A stretch of DNA of 64,000 bases from Arabidopsis thaliana (taxonomy: Eukaryota > Streptophyta > Magnoliopsida > Brassicales > Brassicaceae). This document shows, piece by piece, positions 1 through 13,150 of the stretch; within the stretch, counting starts at the first letter, position 1; every line of letters starts with the position of its first letter. The notes under the pieces were generated by a model. It was not told where the DNA came from and ran no database searches. It saw only the letters and a list, made by a program, of their open reading frames with translations. A program made the position numbers and the translations under genes. The stretch is taken from contig NC_003071.7 of NCBI RefSeq assembly GCF_000001735.4, forward strand, positions 17,459,443 through 17,523,442, read 5' to 3'.

Positions 1-573
1 AATAGGGTTTATATCCGGCGAGAGAGAGAAACTCAAGGAAAAAAAGAAATAGGATTCTGCAGATTTAGATGAGCTGAAATATCGCAGAAGCCGTGAAAGC
101 TTTCAAATATGTGGGAAATGTCAAACTGATTTCTTCTTCTATATTCTCAGTCTTTCTCTTTTGTCTATGTTAGAACAATCCAATTAAAAAAAAGTCAATA
201 CTTTGAATCATTCGGAAATTTTCAGGAAATTCTTTAACTTTACTTTCCAAGAATCAGAACCTGTCATCGAATGTTCTTCACAGTAATGGTTCGTCTATTG
301 AACATGTTATATCAAACAAAGTCTATATCATAAACCAAACTTGTAGAGGTAGAATATTGATGAAAATTAAAATTGGCACCACTGGATTAACTTTTCTCAA
401 CAAAAGTAAAAGCAAAACTAGAACATTAAGATCCATAAGCAAAAATAAAGTAGTTTGGAAGAGGAGATGAAAACAGAAGGTGCACAATCCAGCAACATAT
501 ACTACCAAAGGTTCAACCAAAATTAACTCATGAAGGATTATAATCCAAAAAGAACACAAGGTGGAAGCATTGT
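1..573. other. 3' flank of RPS2 and left-edge leader-like sequence
   Basis: Positions of roughly 250-573 are AT-rich and lie just beyond the RPS2 stop codon, so they most likely hold its 3' UTR and terminator. Positions 1-130, read on the minus strand, are pyrimidine-rich (CT runs, TTCTCTCTCTC type) and look like the 5' leader of a gene that continues off the left edge. No coding frame is supported here. The 78-codon minus ORF at 323-559 is low-complexity and hydrophobic and lies in this 3' flank. Confidence 0.4.
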
Positions 574-1956
574 TTAGGCTTGGTCTTCAACCACTGGGTC
601 GGGTTTGCTGGTCGAAAGAGCCTTGGACGCCAGGAAATCAGTGTGCTCTTGGTATGGTGATCTAGAGAATCTTGTCTCCTTCCAGAACTCTGGGGTAAGG
701 AATCCGTAAGTCTTCTGAAGGCAATCGAATGTAGCCTGCAATTTAATCAACATCATGAAAACAATTATTCATCCGTGAAAAAAACTAAGGTACAAGTGAA
801 TACTATACATGGATAAAAAACTGAGGGTATATTGTATTCAAGTTACAAAACTCGTGAATTAGCAAGAAAACAAACACATCATAAGCAAGTGAAAACAGTC
901 AAGTATCAAGAGATGCCAAACTGAATCTATTCTTCATTTGCTACATTAAAGGTTTCCTACAAAGCGATCATTCATTACAGCTAAAGAGAATCACTAGACG
1001 AAAGAGAAACACTTTTTCTCTTCCATCAATACACCAATAACATTTCCAGAGATATTTCATCAAATACAGTGTGAAGTCAGAATTTTTCCTAACCAAATGG
1101 ACTCCTGGAACTACTTATATAGCTACTACTGTACTAAAATGACAGAAAATGCTCAAATTTCGAATAATCAAATTGTGATTTCAAAGAAACTACCAGAAAC
1201 CAATCAAAAGGAAACGAATCTCGTGTATAGGTAACTACATGAAAGTAAAAAAGAACAAACCTTGACGAAGTTTCCAAGAGTTTTGGTGGATCCCCTGGAG
1301 GAAGTGAAAACATCATCAATTCCAGCGAATTGAAGAACCTTCTTAGGAACTCTAGCAGCCACAATACCAGAACCTCTAGGAGCTGGAACCATCCTCACTG
1401 TCACAGATCCACACTTCCCAGTCACCTTACAAGGAACCGTATGTGGCTTCCCAATCTTGTTACCCCAGTAACCTCTCCTCACTGGAACAACAGACAGCTT
1501 AGCGAGAATAATCGCTCCTCTAATGGCCGTAGCAACTTCCTTAGAGCATTTCACTCCCAACCCAACATGACCATTACCATCTCCAACGACAACAAAGGCC
1601 TTGAATCTAGTCCTTTGACCAGCCCTGGTTTGTTTCTGAACCGGCATGATTTTCATTACCTCATCCTTCAATGTTGGACCGATGAGCATATCAATGATCT
1701 GGTACTCCTTAACCGGGAGTGAATGAAGATAGATCTGCTCTATCTGCTTGATATGACCAGCCGCCACGAGACGACCAAGCTTGGTCACTGGAACCCATTT
1801 CTCTTCTTCACTGGCACGCCCTCCACGACGACCACCACGGCCTCCACGTCCACGCCCTCCACGATCTCCACGACCTCCACGGCCTCCGAATCCTCGTCCG
1901 AAATCACCACGTTCTCCACCACGCTCAACACCACGTTCTCCACCACGTTCGGCCAT
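574..1956 (-). CDS. RPS2C: 40S ribosomal protein S2 (uS5)
   Basis: Cytosolic small-subunit ribosomal protein uS5/S2, which sits near the mRNA entry and decoding region and supports translational accuracy. It has two coding exons, 1956-1261 and 735-574, joined in phase 0 across a GT..AG intron, giving 285 residues, the usual length for plant S2. The N-terminus is an RGG-rich tail (many GGRG and RGGRG units, about residues 2-45). The S5 domain follows, with the [21 protein letters not shown] segment typical of the family, then the C-terminal S5 half containing [10 protein letters not shown]. The start is the ATG at 1956; six codons of open frame upstream begin with a non-conserved MNYSST and are probably leader. 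Protein sequence alone cannot separate the several RPS2 paralogues, so the C suffix rests on neighbouring genes. Confidence 0.96.
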
Positions 1957-2160
1957 TGTCGAAGAGTAGTTCAAAGAGCTGCTGAATCAGTGGGAGACTG
2001 CGATGTATTGCTTTGCGTGAGGAAGAGAAAACCCTAGTTGCGGCAAATTGGGATATATATTGCTCCAGCTGCTACAATAAGGATTTTTAGGGTTTCTAAA
2101 GGCCTTGTTGGGTTTGTTTTGGTAACTTAAACAGAAAGTGGGCTTAAATGGGCCTGACAT
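1957..2160 (-). promoter_or_regulatory. RPS2 promoter and leader with telo boxes and site II motifs
   Basis: Upstream of the RPS2 start, telo-box sequences lie at 2029-2036 (AAACCCTA) and 2088-2095 (TAGGGTTT). Site II motifs TGGGCT and TGGGCC lie at 2139-2144 and 2149-2154. This combination is characteristic of plant ribosomal-protein and other growth-linked promoters, where TCP and telo-box factors act together. A TATATAT stretch near 2053 could serve as a TATA element. The functional assignment follows from the known motif pair and was not measured. Confidence 0.7.
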
Positions 2161-2475
2161 TCTAATGTCACACGTTAATCAGAACAAATAATACCATAAG
2201 GTCCATAACCTTATAAAGAATGTATCCCTTTATTCATATAACTTTAGATAAACAATTTAGTATGTAAGAATACAAATAAAACAACAAATCTCAAGAACAT
2301 TGTTTATACATGTATTCCTATACTATAATCCTATAATTCATAGTTAGACAATATCTGTTATTTATTGTCCATGTATATATATATCCACAAGTATATTTAG
2401 TATATTTTGTAATCGATCTATCTGTATTTATATATCTATATGTATGTGTTTGATAGATCTAAGCGATCTAAGTAA

Positions 2476-3759
2476 CTAAGTGGAGTTGCACTGAGGCAGA
2501 ACAGCTCCTTTATCAACCACATTAGCATTGGTGCAAGTTGCTTTTCCTCCTTTAATGTTCACTCTGTCAAGCACAATTCCTTGGCATGGATAGTTCTTGC
2601 TGCAGTTAAACGTTATTGCGTTTTCCGATGCGCTAGTGCCACTTATGTCCCGGTACACCACGTTCTTCACTTGGACCGCGGATTTCTGAAAATATATACT
2701 AAATGATTAGATCCAAGAATATGTGTTACCAATGATGATGAGTATTGGATAGATTTGATCAGATTGCAGTGAACCTCTGTAGTGCATTTGCTCTTGTCGC
2801 AGTAGTCTTGGTCGATTATGATCGGATTCTTAACATTATCCATCTGAATGTTTTGAAATATAATATTGCTAGCAGTTCCTGACCCTCCCTGATAAATTGG
2901 GTTGGATTAAATGGAATAACAATTAACAGATGGGGAAATTTTTGAGAGTTTAGTTAAAATCGAAGGACTAGTTTGTGAAGTTTCACCTGGTAAGTTTTGA
3001 TTCTTACTCCATTGTCTGTACCGGAAAGCTTAGCACCATCCACAGTCACGCCTGAGACAAAAGCCTTTGAATTGTCATCTCCAAGGCTCCCAATACTGCT
3101 CATGTTTTCAAAAATAAATATCAAATTTTCTTAGTATTAGATTATGATCGAACCCTTTTGATATATTATTCAAAACAATGATTTGATACCTGATACCGTG
3201 ACCGGGACCGCAAGTTATATCATTGATTTGAACATTTTGTGATCCACTTTCAATAGATATGCAATCATCGCCTATATTTAGGAAAAAACAACTATTAAAA
3301 CTCCCTTTAGATCAATCTCCGTAAATTATTATATATAGCCTTAAAATCCATCTCTCTTGGTAAGCAAGCAACTTTTTTAAGTCACGGACAAAATAAAGAA
3401 AACAAATGTTAATGTATAAAATAGTAACCTGTTCCAATGATGGATTCGGAGACTCGAATGTTTTGGGTGTTAGTGATATGAATACCATCGGTGTTAGGAC
3501 TATCCGCAGGCGCAGTTACCACGACATTAGAGACCTGAACGTTGGAGCATTTTTCAATCGAAATCTGGATCTGCTGTGCATTTCTCACCTTCAGATTCTT
3601 CACTATCAGACTTTTCGAGTTGTAAAAAGTAAGAGCCTGAATGTAAAAAAATATATACGTAAAACACTTGTCCAACTATGATCAAATCCATCAACATTAT
3701 TTTTTGATATCATATATGTTTCAACGTACCGTTGGGGCTTTTGTGCATGGCTGCATATA

Positions 3760-3799
<40 letters not shown>

Positions 3800-4617
3800 A
3801 ATATCAGCAATAACTCAATATTCAAAGCTGTTTATTAATTAAAGAGAAGATTTATACTTTTACATATATATACCCACCTTAGCTTTGTTCCGTTTGCATG
3901 AGTTTTGCCACCACGTTTCGCCGTTTCCGTCCACAACCCCAGTGTCGCCTCCATCGACTGATAGATTGTTAACGCCATCAAACATTATCCATTTGCTGAT
4001 ATCTTTGTAATCCGATCGTTTTTGAGATGCGGATAACGTTCCGAATATCTGCCGTTCCATCGACCAAACGCTCGTTTCAAAATCCACACACACATCGTAT
4101 TTAACTAACAAATAACAATTTCTTGTAATTACCTGAACGGTGAGAATAGAATTGCATGGACCAGTTAATTGAATAGACTTAAGGAGATAAGTATTCCCTT
4201 TAGGAACTAGGAGATTAACAGCTCCATTTGAAGAACATGCTTTCTTCCACGCATTCACGAACGCCTAAACAATGCATGCATGGATCATTAGTACTAAAAA
4301 CAGTTTTCTAATTAATTATACGATGAAATAAAATAAAAACATTTTTATGTGTATATATACACCTGCGTGTCATCGGTTTTTCCATCTCCTTTAGCTCCAA
4401 AATCAGAAACACTAACGGTGGTTGGAGTCCGCAAAGAGGCTCTTACAAAACTTCTCAATCCCGTGATGTCCTCTCTTCGCTTGATTAAGCTATCGGATTT
4501 GAACCTTTTATAAGAATGGTCATATACATTAGGGCTGATTCTTGAAGCTTTACACCATGAGAACATCAAAAGAGCCCATAATAGGAAAACGGTAACAAGG
4601 TTGGTACAACGGGCCAT
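2476..4617 (-). CDS. ADPG2: Polygalacturonase ADPG2, with apparent +1 frameshift in exon 7
   Basis: Secreted GH28 endo-polygalacturonase that hydrolyses homogalacturonan during floral organ abscission and silique and anther dehiscence. Exons: 4617-4363, 4264-4133, 4048-3878, 3750-3730 (a 21-nt microexon), 3636-3429, 3271-3190, 3096-2987, 2888-2775, 2685-2476. There is a signal peptide at about residues 1-24. Catalytic motifs SPNTDG (N241-D243), TGDD (263-265) and GHG (286-288) are present. All splice sites are GT..AG with compatible phases, but the exons sum to 1303 nt; the intact protein I recall is 433 residues (1302 nt). The extra base is in a run of five A on the plus strand (3059-3063). 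In-frame reading leaves SKAF, adds nine foreign residues and stops at 3032-3030, giving about 311 residues and losing the RIK motif (321-323). An assembly error at the homopolymer is possible. Confidence 0.9.
3761..3794 (-). repeat. 34-nt poly(A)/poly(U) tract in ADPG2 intron 3
   Basis: An uninterrupted run of 34 A on the plus strand reads as poly(U) in the ADPG2 transcript. It ends about 10 nt before the acceptor TGCAG that precedes the 21-nt exon 3750-3730, so it forms an extreme polypyrimidine tract. Such runs mutate quickly and are hard to sequence accurately. Confidence 0.95.
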
Positions 4618-7600
4618 TGGCAAGGAAATGTGTTTTTTCTTTGTTGCTGGAAAAGGAATGCTGTCGTTTTTGGGCAGTAGGTGGAGAATGTTTGATGTTT
4701 GTGAATTTTTTGTCCTTGTGTTGCTTTGTTTTTTTTTAATTGGAGAAGTGTGGAGGCACGTGTATTTATAGGCAAATCAAAAGGGACGTTTAAAATTTAG
4801 GTTTCTTGAGCTTGAATGAGTTCGAGGTATGGAGTGAAATTGAGATTGTCACGTAAACACTACTTTAGGCATCTATAATTTTATTTTATCTTATTTTCTT
4901 CCTTTAGAGTTTCATATTGTAATCCTCTCCTTTAATAAAATATATATCTATATTAATCCTCTCTCTATCTCATTGTTTAATTCATTTAGTTAAAAATTTA
5001 GTTGTCTCTTAGCGAGACCATGCTTATCGTATTTTCTGCAAGAAACATCGCTTAAGGATTTAAGGTATTGAAGTTTACTTTCCCCTTTTTTATTTTATCT
5101 AGTGTCAGCTCGATTATTTATTGGTTAGATTGACTAAATGCACTATATACTGTATGTGGATTTTTCCTCCAAGAAATTATGTATGATAATGGTTATATAA
5201 TAATATATATTATTATACGTTATGATATAATTGTGATTTTTAAATCTTCAAACATGTATTTTATGCCGTATGATGATAATACAATTATGTCGCTAATCCC
5301 CCATAAATGCAAATTTACGTGAGAAATAATTAACATACGTGAGCTATATAACAACATACTACGAAAGAAGCACGTTTTCGTTAAGAATAGTCGTAATTTC
5401 GTGTATTATAGAGATATGCGTAATTTCAGTAAAGAAAAACCGAAATGTATGTTCGTGAAGGTTCAGTTGAAATGGCGATAACTACCTTTCACGTGACCGC
5501 CGCAAGCTCTTCCTTATTCGTCACATTGCTTATTGTAAAGAACGAAATTTGGGGTTTATATGGTCAAATATATCCACGTCATATTAGACTTTTTGTTTGT
5601 TTGTCAAGTTGGACCGTAATTGAATACTTAAATGTATATTTTTTTGTTCATCCCATCACCCACGTAAGTCGATTTATCTATCAATGCTGGATAGAAATAT
5701 AAGAATCTGACCTCACACACAAAAAGAAGAAGACTGAACTACATTATATTTGGGAAAATCGCATTTTTAAAAAGACAGAACCCCATAATAGTTACTTGTT
5801 TAACAAATTAAATGTTCCAAGTAAACGACGTCGTAGGTTCAACTACTATTGCGCGCGACACACGCATGGCGTATGGGAAGCAAAGTTAGGCGATGCACGT
5901 GAAGCTTAATTAGAGAGTTAAGCACATGTGTCTCCCGTTCAAAAAATATGAACATTGTTTTACTTGTGGAAATTTGATTTATGACATGGGCGACATTTGA
6001 ATTAACACGCGGTCAAAATTTCAATGTGTTTACTTTTAAGTTTTAACACATGATTGAGCAGTAAAACCCCATTTCGTGTTTCTTCTAGAAAAATAAGAAT
6101 CATGCGTGAACCCTTAAAATTAGTAACAAGTTCTAATCGGATTTTGATTTTCCAACAAAACTGTTTTATTATAATAATAATGAAACCCGGTTAAACATAG
6201 AAAATTGACTTAGTGATTCAAAAAGATCCTAAACAACTACAATACGAACTTCCGAATTCAACGAGAAATACTATTACCCATGCATATGTTTCTGAATTAA
6301 TAAAAACTAGGTCAACGTACGAAAGGTATATATTGACTTTACACCCCAAAAACAAAAAAATGGTATATATACATTGAATATATAAAATATATATAATTTT
6401 GAACTCTTTTTATTATACGTATAACAAAAACGTATGAATACATCAAACGGATATATATGAATACACATGTGCGAAGCTTGCTTGAGAGACCCAAAGGTAT
6501 GGACGAAAGCATGACTTCTGGAAAATTTCCTAGTCGTTGTTATAGCTCTCCTTAATTGTAGGTTCTTGTTCATAATTAGAATTTGTGATGGTTGAATTTA
6601 TTATTCTTCTGCGTGTACCATTATTCTTTCCTTTTTTACCTCTTAGCTGATGGATCCTCCTAAAACGGCAAAAATAAAATCCAGTGTCATAAACTTTATC
6701 TAAGCAAAAATTGCAACGATAAAAAGTGAAAATCTATAAACTTAAGAATTCCTTCATAGAAAAAGCTGGTCAAAATCCGATACATATACATTACATTATA
6801 TATGATATGTTGTATTCTTTGTTGCACCCAAGTAAATTTCATACTACAACAAAAAAAATAAAAAAATATATATATAAAATCTCTCATTTGCTTTAGCAAT
6901 GGATAAGGATCTATATATACATCCAACTCTCTCCATGCATATATGGATATGCACAGAAAACGGCATTTATCTGTATTGTAGAATATTCTGAATATAAAAT
7001 TTCAAATAGAACTACTGTCCAAAGTATTATGTAGTTGAATTCTTTAGTCCGATTTGCATTTAGAGATAGAAATATGTTCTTGCATACACATGTATACAAG
7101 GAAACAAAACTCATGAGTGACGTAAAATTCGAATTTATGATAGATTGACAATTTGTTTTAAAAAGTTCTTTTGATTAAGAGATATTATCATGAAACTTTT
7201 GCGGCCTATGCATAATATCAAAAGTAATACTTCAATACAAATTTCCATAAACTATTAACACAATAATCAGAAAGACATCAATCGTTTGGTAAAGTATAGA
7301 TCACATATCATAATTCTTTCTTGTGCTACCTATTTGATATAATAAATAAAGAATGTTAAGAAATATTTGGAAACGGGTAAACGCCCATAAGAGTTGAGGA
7401 AGGGGTGTTGTGTAAGTGTAAAACTATATCAATATTTAATTTATATACATATAAAATGATGTTTCTGTTAAATTAGTTGGTACGGAAATTATGGAATGGC
7501 CACAAATCACATTGCCTGCCTAAATCGCATTCACACGGCAAGTTTGGATATATATATACATAGTGCCAAGGAATTGATTTGAGATGGCTATGATAATGTT

Positions 7601-8203
7601 CTTTTTGGAAAATTGCATCAGGTGTTCTATTCCGTTACTATTTCTATATACTTTAAAATAATTCATTACTTGAGAATGTAGAAATACTACGTACAAGCAT
7701 ACGACTTTATCCAACTCGGACCAACGTTATCGCCGCTAATTTAGAGCAAGAAACACCACGGCTAGTTCACTGAACCATGGCAAAAGCCAAATTGTTTCGA
7801 CAAAAGGAAAGTCAAATAATTTTGTAAAGTTATTATTGAAAAAAAAAATACATAGTTCACTAGAAAATACTTGATTAATGATCATATACTATGTCAAATG
7901 GTAAATGAATAATGAAAATTACACAACTCATAAGAAACGAAATAAGTAATTAATGATCTTCATTTTCCTCACATACAATTTAATTAATCTACACAAACGG
8001 GCTTCTCCTGATCACATGATCGATCATTCAACAATAGAAATGCCTAAAGCTTAATTGATACCCGTTGAAACTAAACAACAAGTTGTGAGAAAGTGAAGAT
8101 AAAACACCAAAAAGAAAGAACAAATATTTTTCTTCCCTTTGATTCAGATTCAGTTCAATATTCTGCGACTGATAATAAGTATCCATGTCGCGTATTTCAA
8201 GCT
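4618..8203. other. Intergenic: ADPG2 promoter and CPK14 3' flank, no gene seen
   Basis: About 3.6 kb of AT-rich DNA. The part next to ADPG2 (4618-5000) is its leader and promoter; a TATA-like TATTTATA lies at about 4763-4770. The left end of the interval carries ACGTG elements (for example near 4757 and 5889). Open frames here, such as the 85-codon plus ORF at 5445-5702 and several short minus ORFs, have AT-driven composition with no recognisable domain or splice partners. Positions 7900-8203 probably contain the CPK14 3' UTR. No tRNA, transposon termini or long repeats were seen. Confidence 0.6.
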
Positions 8204-10344
<2,141 letters not shown>

Positions 10345-11676
10345 TATACAAAATGTGATCAATTAAATAAACGATTGAAAACTTCTTGCAGAAGTGAAAG
10401 AAGGAACGAGAACCCTAATCAAATCTTTCCCAAAGCTTAGGGGAGATAAAGAAACCTAGAAACAGATTCTGGAAAAAACTTTGGGGAAGCCTAGTAAGTT
10501 AAATGGAATCAAAGGATGTTTGACTTGGAATCTGAGAAGACGAAGCGAATCATATCAAAGGGTTCTTGTATTTATTCAAATATATGCAGAAAGGTTGAAG
10601 GCAAAAATGACAGAGAGATATGGAAGGAAGTTCTTTTTTTGAAAAAGCACAAATTCCTTCCCTCCCTAATCTCTCTGTTTCTTCTTGTTATCCTGTTTTC
10701 TGTTTTTGTTTTTTTGATAAATCAGATATGGCTTACTTTTAATAATTTATTTTTAGATTATTTTTGCCGTATTATCCAAGCAATTCTGGACGAAGAAAAA
10801 ATTCCAAAATAAAAAGAACAATTTTAGGATTAAGATCATCTTATGTTTTGATATGGGCATGAGAAAACTTAATTTTTGCTTATTAAATCACTTACACAAT
10901 ATTTATTTTATTTTGTTTCATTTGTGGTAGTAATCATATGTATCTAGACAAGCGCATAAATTCTAAAATCCATTGTTTGTTTCCAATGAATTAGGGATAC
11001 ACTTTAATTAGTGGCATTCGATGAATTGGCAAATTCAGTTAACTCATCGCGAAGTCAAATAATTAACAAAAAAAAACATACAGAGCCACTTTAAATAAAA
11101 AATTTACAAAAACAAACAAACCAAAACAAAATACATATTGCCTTTTGTTTTTTTTTCCTCGTAATAGCTCTACTCTTCTTTTTTCAGTCAAGTAATCTAT
11201 AATTCATAGATTTTTATGTTGATTAGTTGTTAGAGCATACATTCTGTCATGAAATTTTCGTATATTCATAGGTTTTTTTTTGTTAATTAATAGTAATTTT
11301 CTCTCTTATGGACTAATTCACAACACTTTTGTCATAACTTTTGAATCACAGTGAGAGGGTTGCACCGAGCCAAAGTTGTAAATTAAATTGAAATTTTGAA
11401 TTGTCAAAGCACTAGAGATGGATGGTAGAAAGTAGAAACGAATTTTTTATTTGACTTCTTATACAAACGCATTATTCAAAAATCAAAATTAAGTTGAATT
11501 ATAATCTTCTTTTTTTCTTGTATGGTGTGTGTAACTAAGAAAAGTACAAAACCACACATGACACAACAGTACTACACTCTCAATTATGTGTACATGAGCT
11601 ATAAAACTGCCCCTTTGTTTACTAACTAGATATATAACGAGTACTGTTTAATTTAATGGTTTGATATAACTAAAAA
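10345..11676. other. Intergenic: CPK14 promoter and remorin 3' flank
   Basis: The first about 250 bases upstream of CPK14 hold its leader and promoter. The rest is AT-rich with several poly(A)/poly(T) runs. The 98-codon plus ORF at 10516-10812 is divergent from CPK14 and has hydrophobic, low-complexity content with no domain, so I do not call it a gene. Positions 11500-11676 would include the remorin 3' UTR. Nothing else is supported. Confidence 0.6.
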
Positions 11677-13077
11677 TTAGGAGAAAGAGAAGAAGGAGCG
11701 TTTGGCAGGAGGACGTCCAAGGGCTCTCATGAGATTAGCAACTTCAACTACTTTTGCAACCTCTGTCCCTCTCTTTGCCTCTGCCGTCGCTCTTCTCTCC
11801 TCCGCTTTCCTCTGCGCTTTCGCCACATTGTTTTGCGTTTTCTCCATCGCTTTTGCTTTTCTCTCCTCTAGCTTCCTCTGCATGCATCGATCCCAAATTG
11901 TTAGCTTAACTTATACATACATATCTCTATGTATACATTATGAACCCGTCATGAATGATCACCATTTAGACGATTGTTGAATGAACCTACATTATACTGA
12001 ATATTTTTCACTATATTAATTATTATGAATCCTGGAAAGGTAATTCAACAATGTTTGTATAATTGGAAATGACGATGCCATGCACGATGGTAAATAAATA
12101 CTACTATTTAAAAGACTAAAAACATTAATTAGAAGCTAGAAATGTGAGAGAACTAACCATCTCACACCTAATTACAGACAAATTATGCCACCACACCATT
12201 CCTACTATAGTTTACAATTTTTCAGATGAGAAGATTACGTTTGACATTCCAAATGGCGATAAACCCAAAAAAAATGTTTATACTGCCAAGTGCCAACTAA
12301 GTCCACTTAATTATACTATCACATGGTCTAATTCTATATTAACCAGCTTACTAACCCCAATACTTAATCCCATAGCTCAAATCCAAATCTGACGCATGTT
12401 ACTAAATTAATCATCGTACGTGGGACCGGAATTTAATTATAAAAAAAAATTACCTCAATTTTCTTCATCCAAGAGTTGGCCTTGTTAACTTGTTCATTAA
12501 ACCAACCGTTAATAACGGCGTCTTCCCTCTTAAACCTGTTATTAATCTTAGCCAGTTTTGCCGTCTGCCACGCCGTTATCTTCGCTTCCACCTCTTCCCT
12601 CTTAACTCTTTGCACCGTCGACCCAACCCGACTCTGACCCGGCCCATTATCACTTCCAGGATCCAAACCCGAACCAGGATACTGATCCGGCACGATTGCT
12701 AAAGGATTCGTTTCCTCTTCATGATCCGTGTCCTCGTGGATTCTCATCAACTCGTCTTGTCTCTCATCTTCACGCTGCGTGACGTCACGAGTCATTAGTT
12801 CGTTGTTCTCCATGGAGGATCCGGCGATGACTAGAGCGTTGAACTCTCTGCTTATAGTTGTGAAGTTCTCTCCTTCGCTCATCGTCGTCGCTGACCTTGG
12901 AGGAGAAAAATAGCCTCGGAAAGCAGGCGGTGGAGGTAGCGTCGCCGTCATCGTCCGGGAATTATCCTCCGGCGCTGGAGTTAGCGCGTGGACTTCTCTA
13001 ACCACAGTCTCTGGCGTCTCATCGCGATCATTACTTGTGGCGTCCGGTGACCTTTCTTGATGGTAAAGAGTCAGCAT
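11677..13077 (-). CDS. REM4.2: Remorin family protein (group 4)
   Basis: Remorins are plant-specific plasma-membrane nanodomain proteins that oligomerise and act in cell signalling and plant-microbe and plant-virus interactions. Two exons, 13077-12454 (208 codons) and 11877-11677 (66 codons plus stop), are joined in phase 0 across a 576-bp GT..AG intron, giving 274 residues. The N-terminal half is disordered and acidic with a Pro-rich patch (LPPPPAFRGYF). The conserved C-terminal Remorin_C region starts near residue 165 with the motif VKREEVEAKITAWQTAKLAK. It continues as a long charged coiled coil across the splice junction. The tail GRPPAKRSFFSFS resembles the C-terminal remorin anchor. Group 4 membership is inferred from length, N-terminal layout and locus memory. 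Confidence 0.95.
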
Positions 13078-13116
13078 AATCTGAGAAATAGGGTTTAGGA
13101 ATTGTGATCGTCTAAA

Positions 13117-13150
13117 AAGAAGAAGAAGAAGAAGAAGAAGAAGAAGAAGA
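13117..13150. repeat. (AAG)n microsatellite in remorin leader/promoter
   Basis: A run of about 11 AAG units begins 40 bp upstream of the remorin start codon. On the transcribed strand it reads as CTT repeats, a common 5' leader feature in Arabidopsis, so it probably lies in the 5' UTR or core promoter. Confidence 0.9.

Noticed and set aside
1330..2037. Three plus-strand ORFs overlapping RPS2
   Set aside because: They are antisense shadows of the RGG-rich and S5 coding sequence, with simple-repeat peptides and no start or splice support.
4618..4775. Upstream 69-codon minus ORF overlapping the ADPG2 start
   Set aside because: It runs through leader sequence in another frame; the signal-peptide-bearing ATG at 4617 is clearly the gene start.
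5445..5702. 85-codon plus ORF in the ADPG2-CPK14 spacer
   Set aside because: Hydrophobic, AT-driven composition, no domain, no promoter or poly(A) context that stands out.
10516..10812. 98-codon plus ORF divergent from CPK14
   Set aside because: Leu/Ile/Phe-rich run from AT-rich DNA with no recognisable family; lies in the CPK14 promoter.
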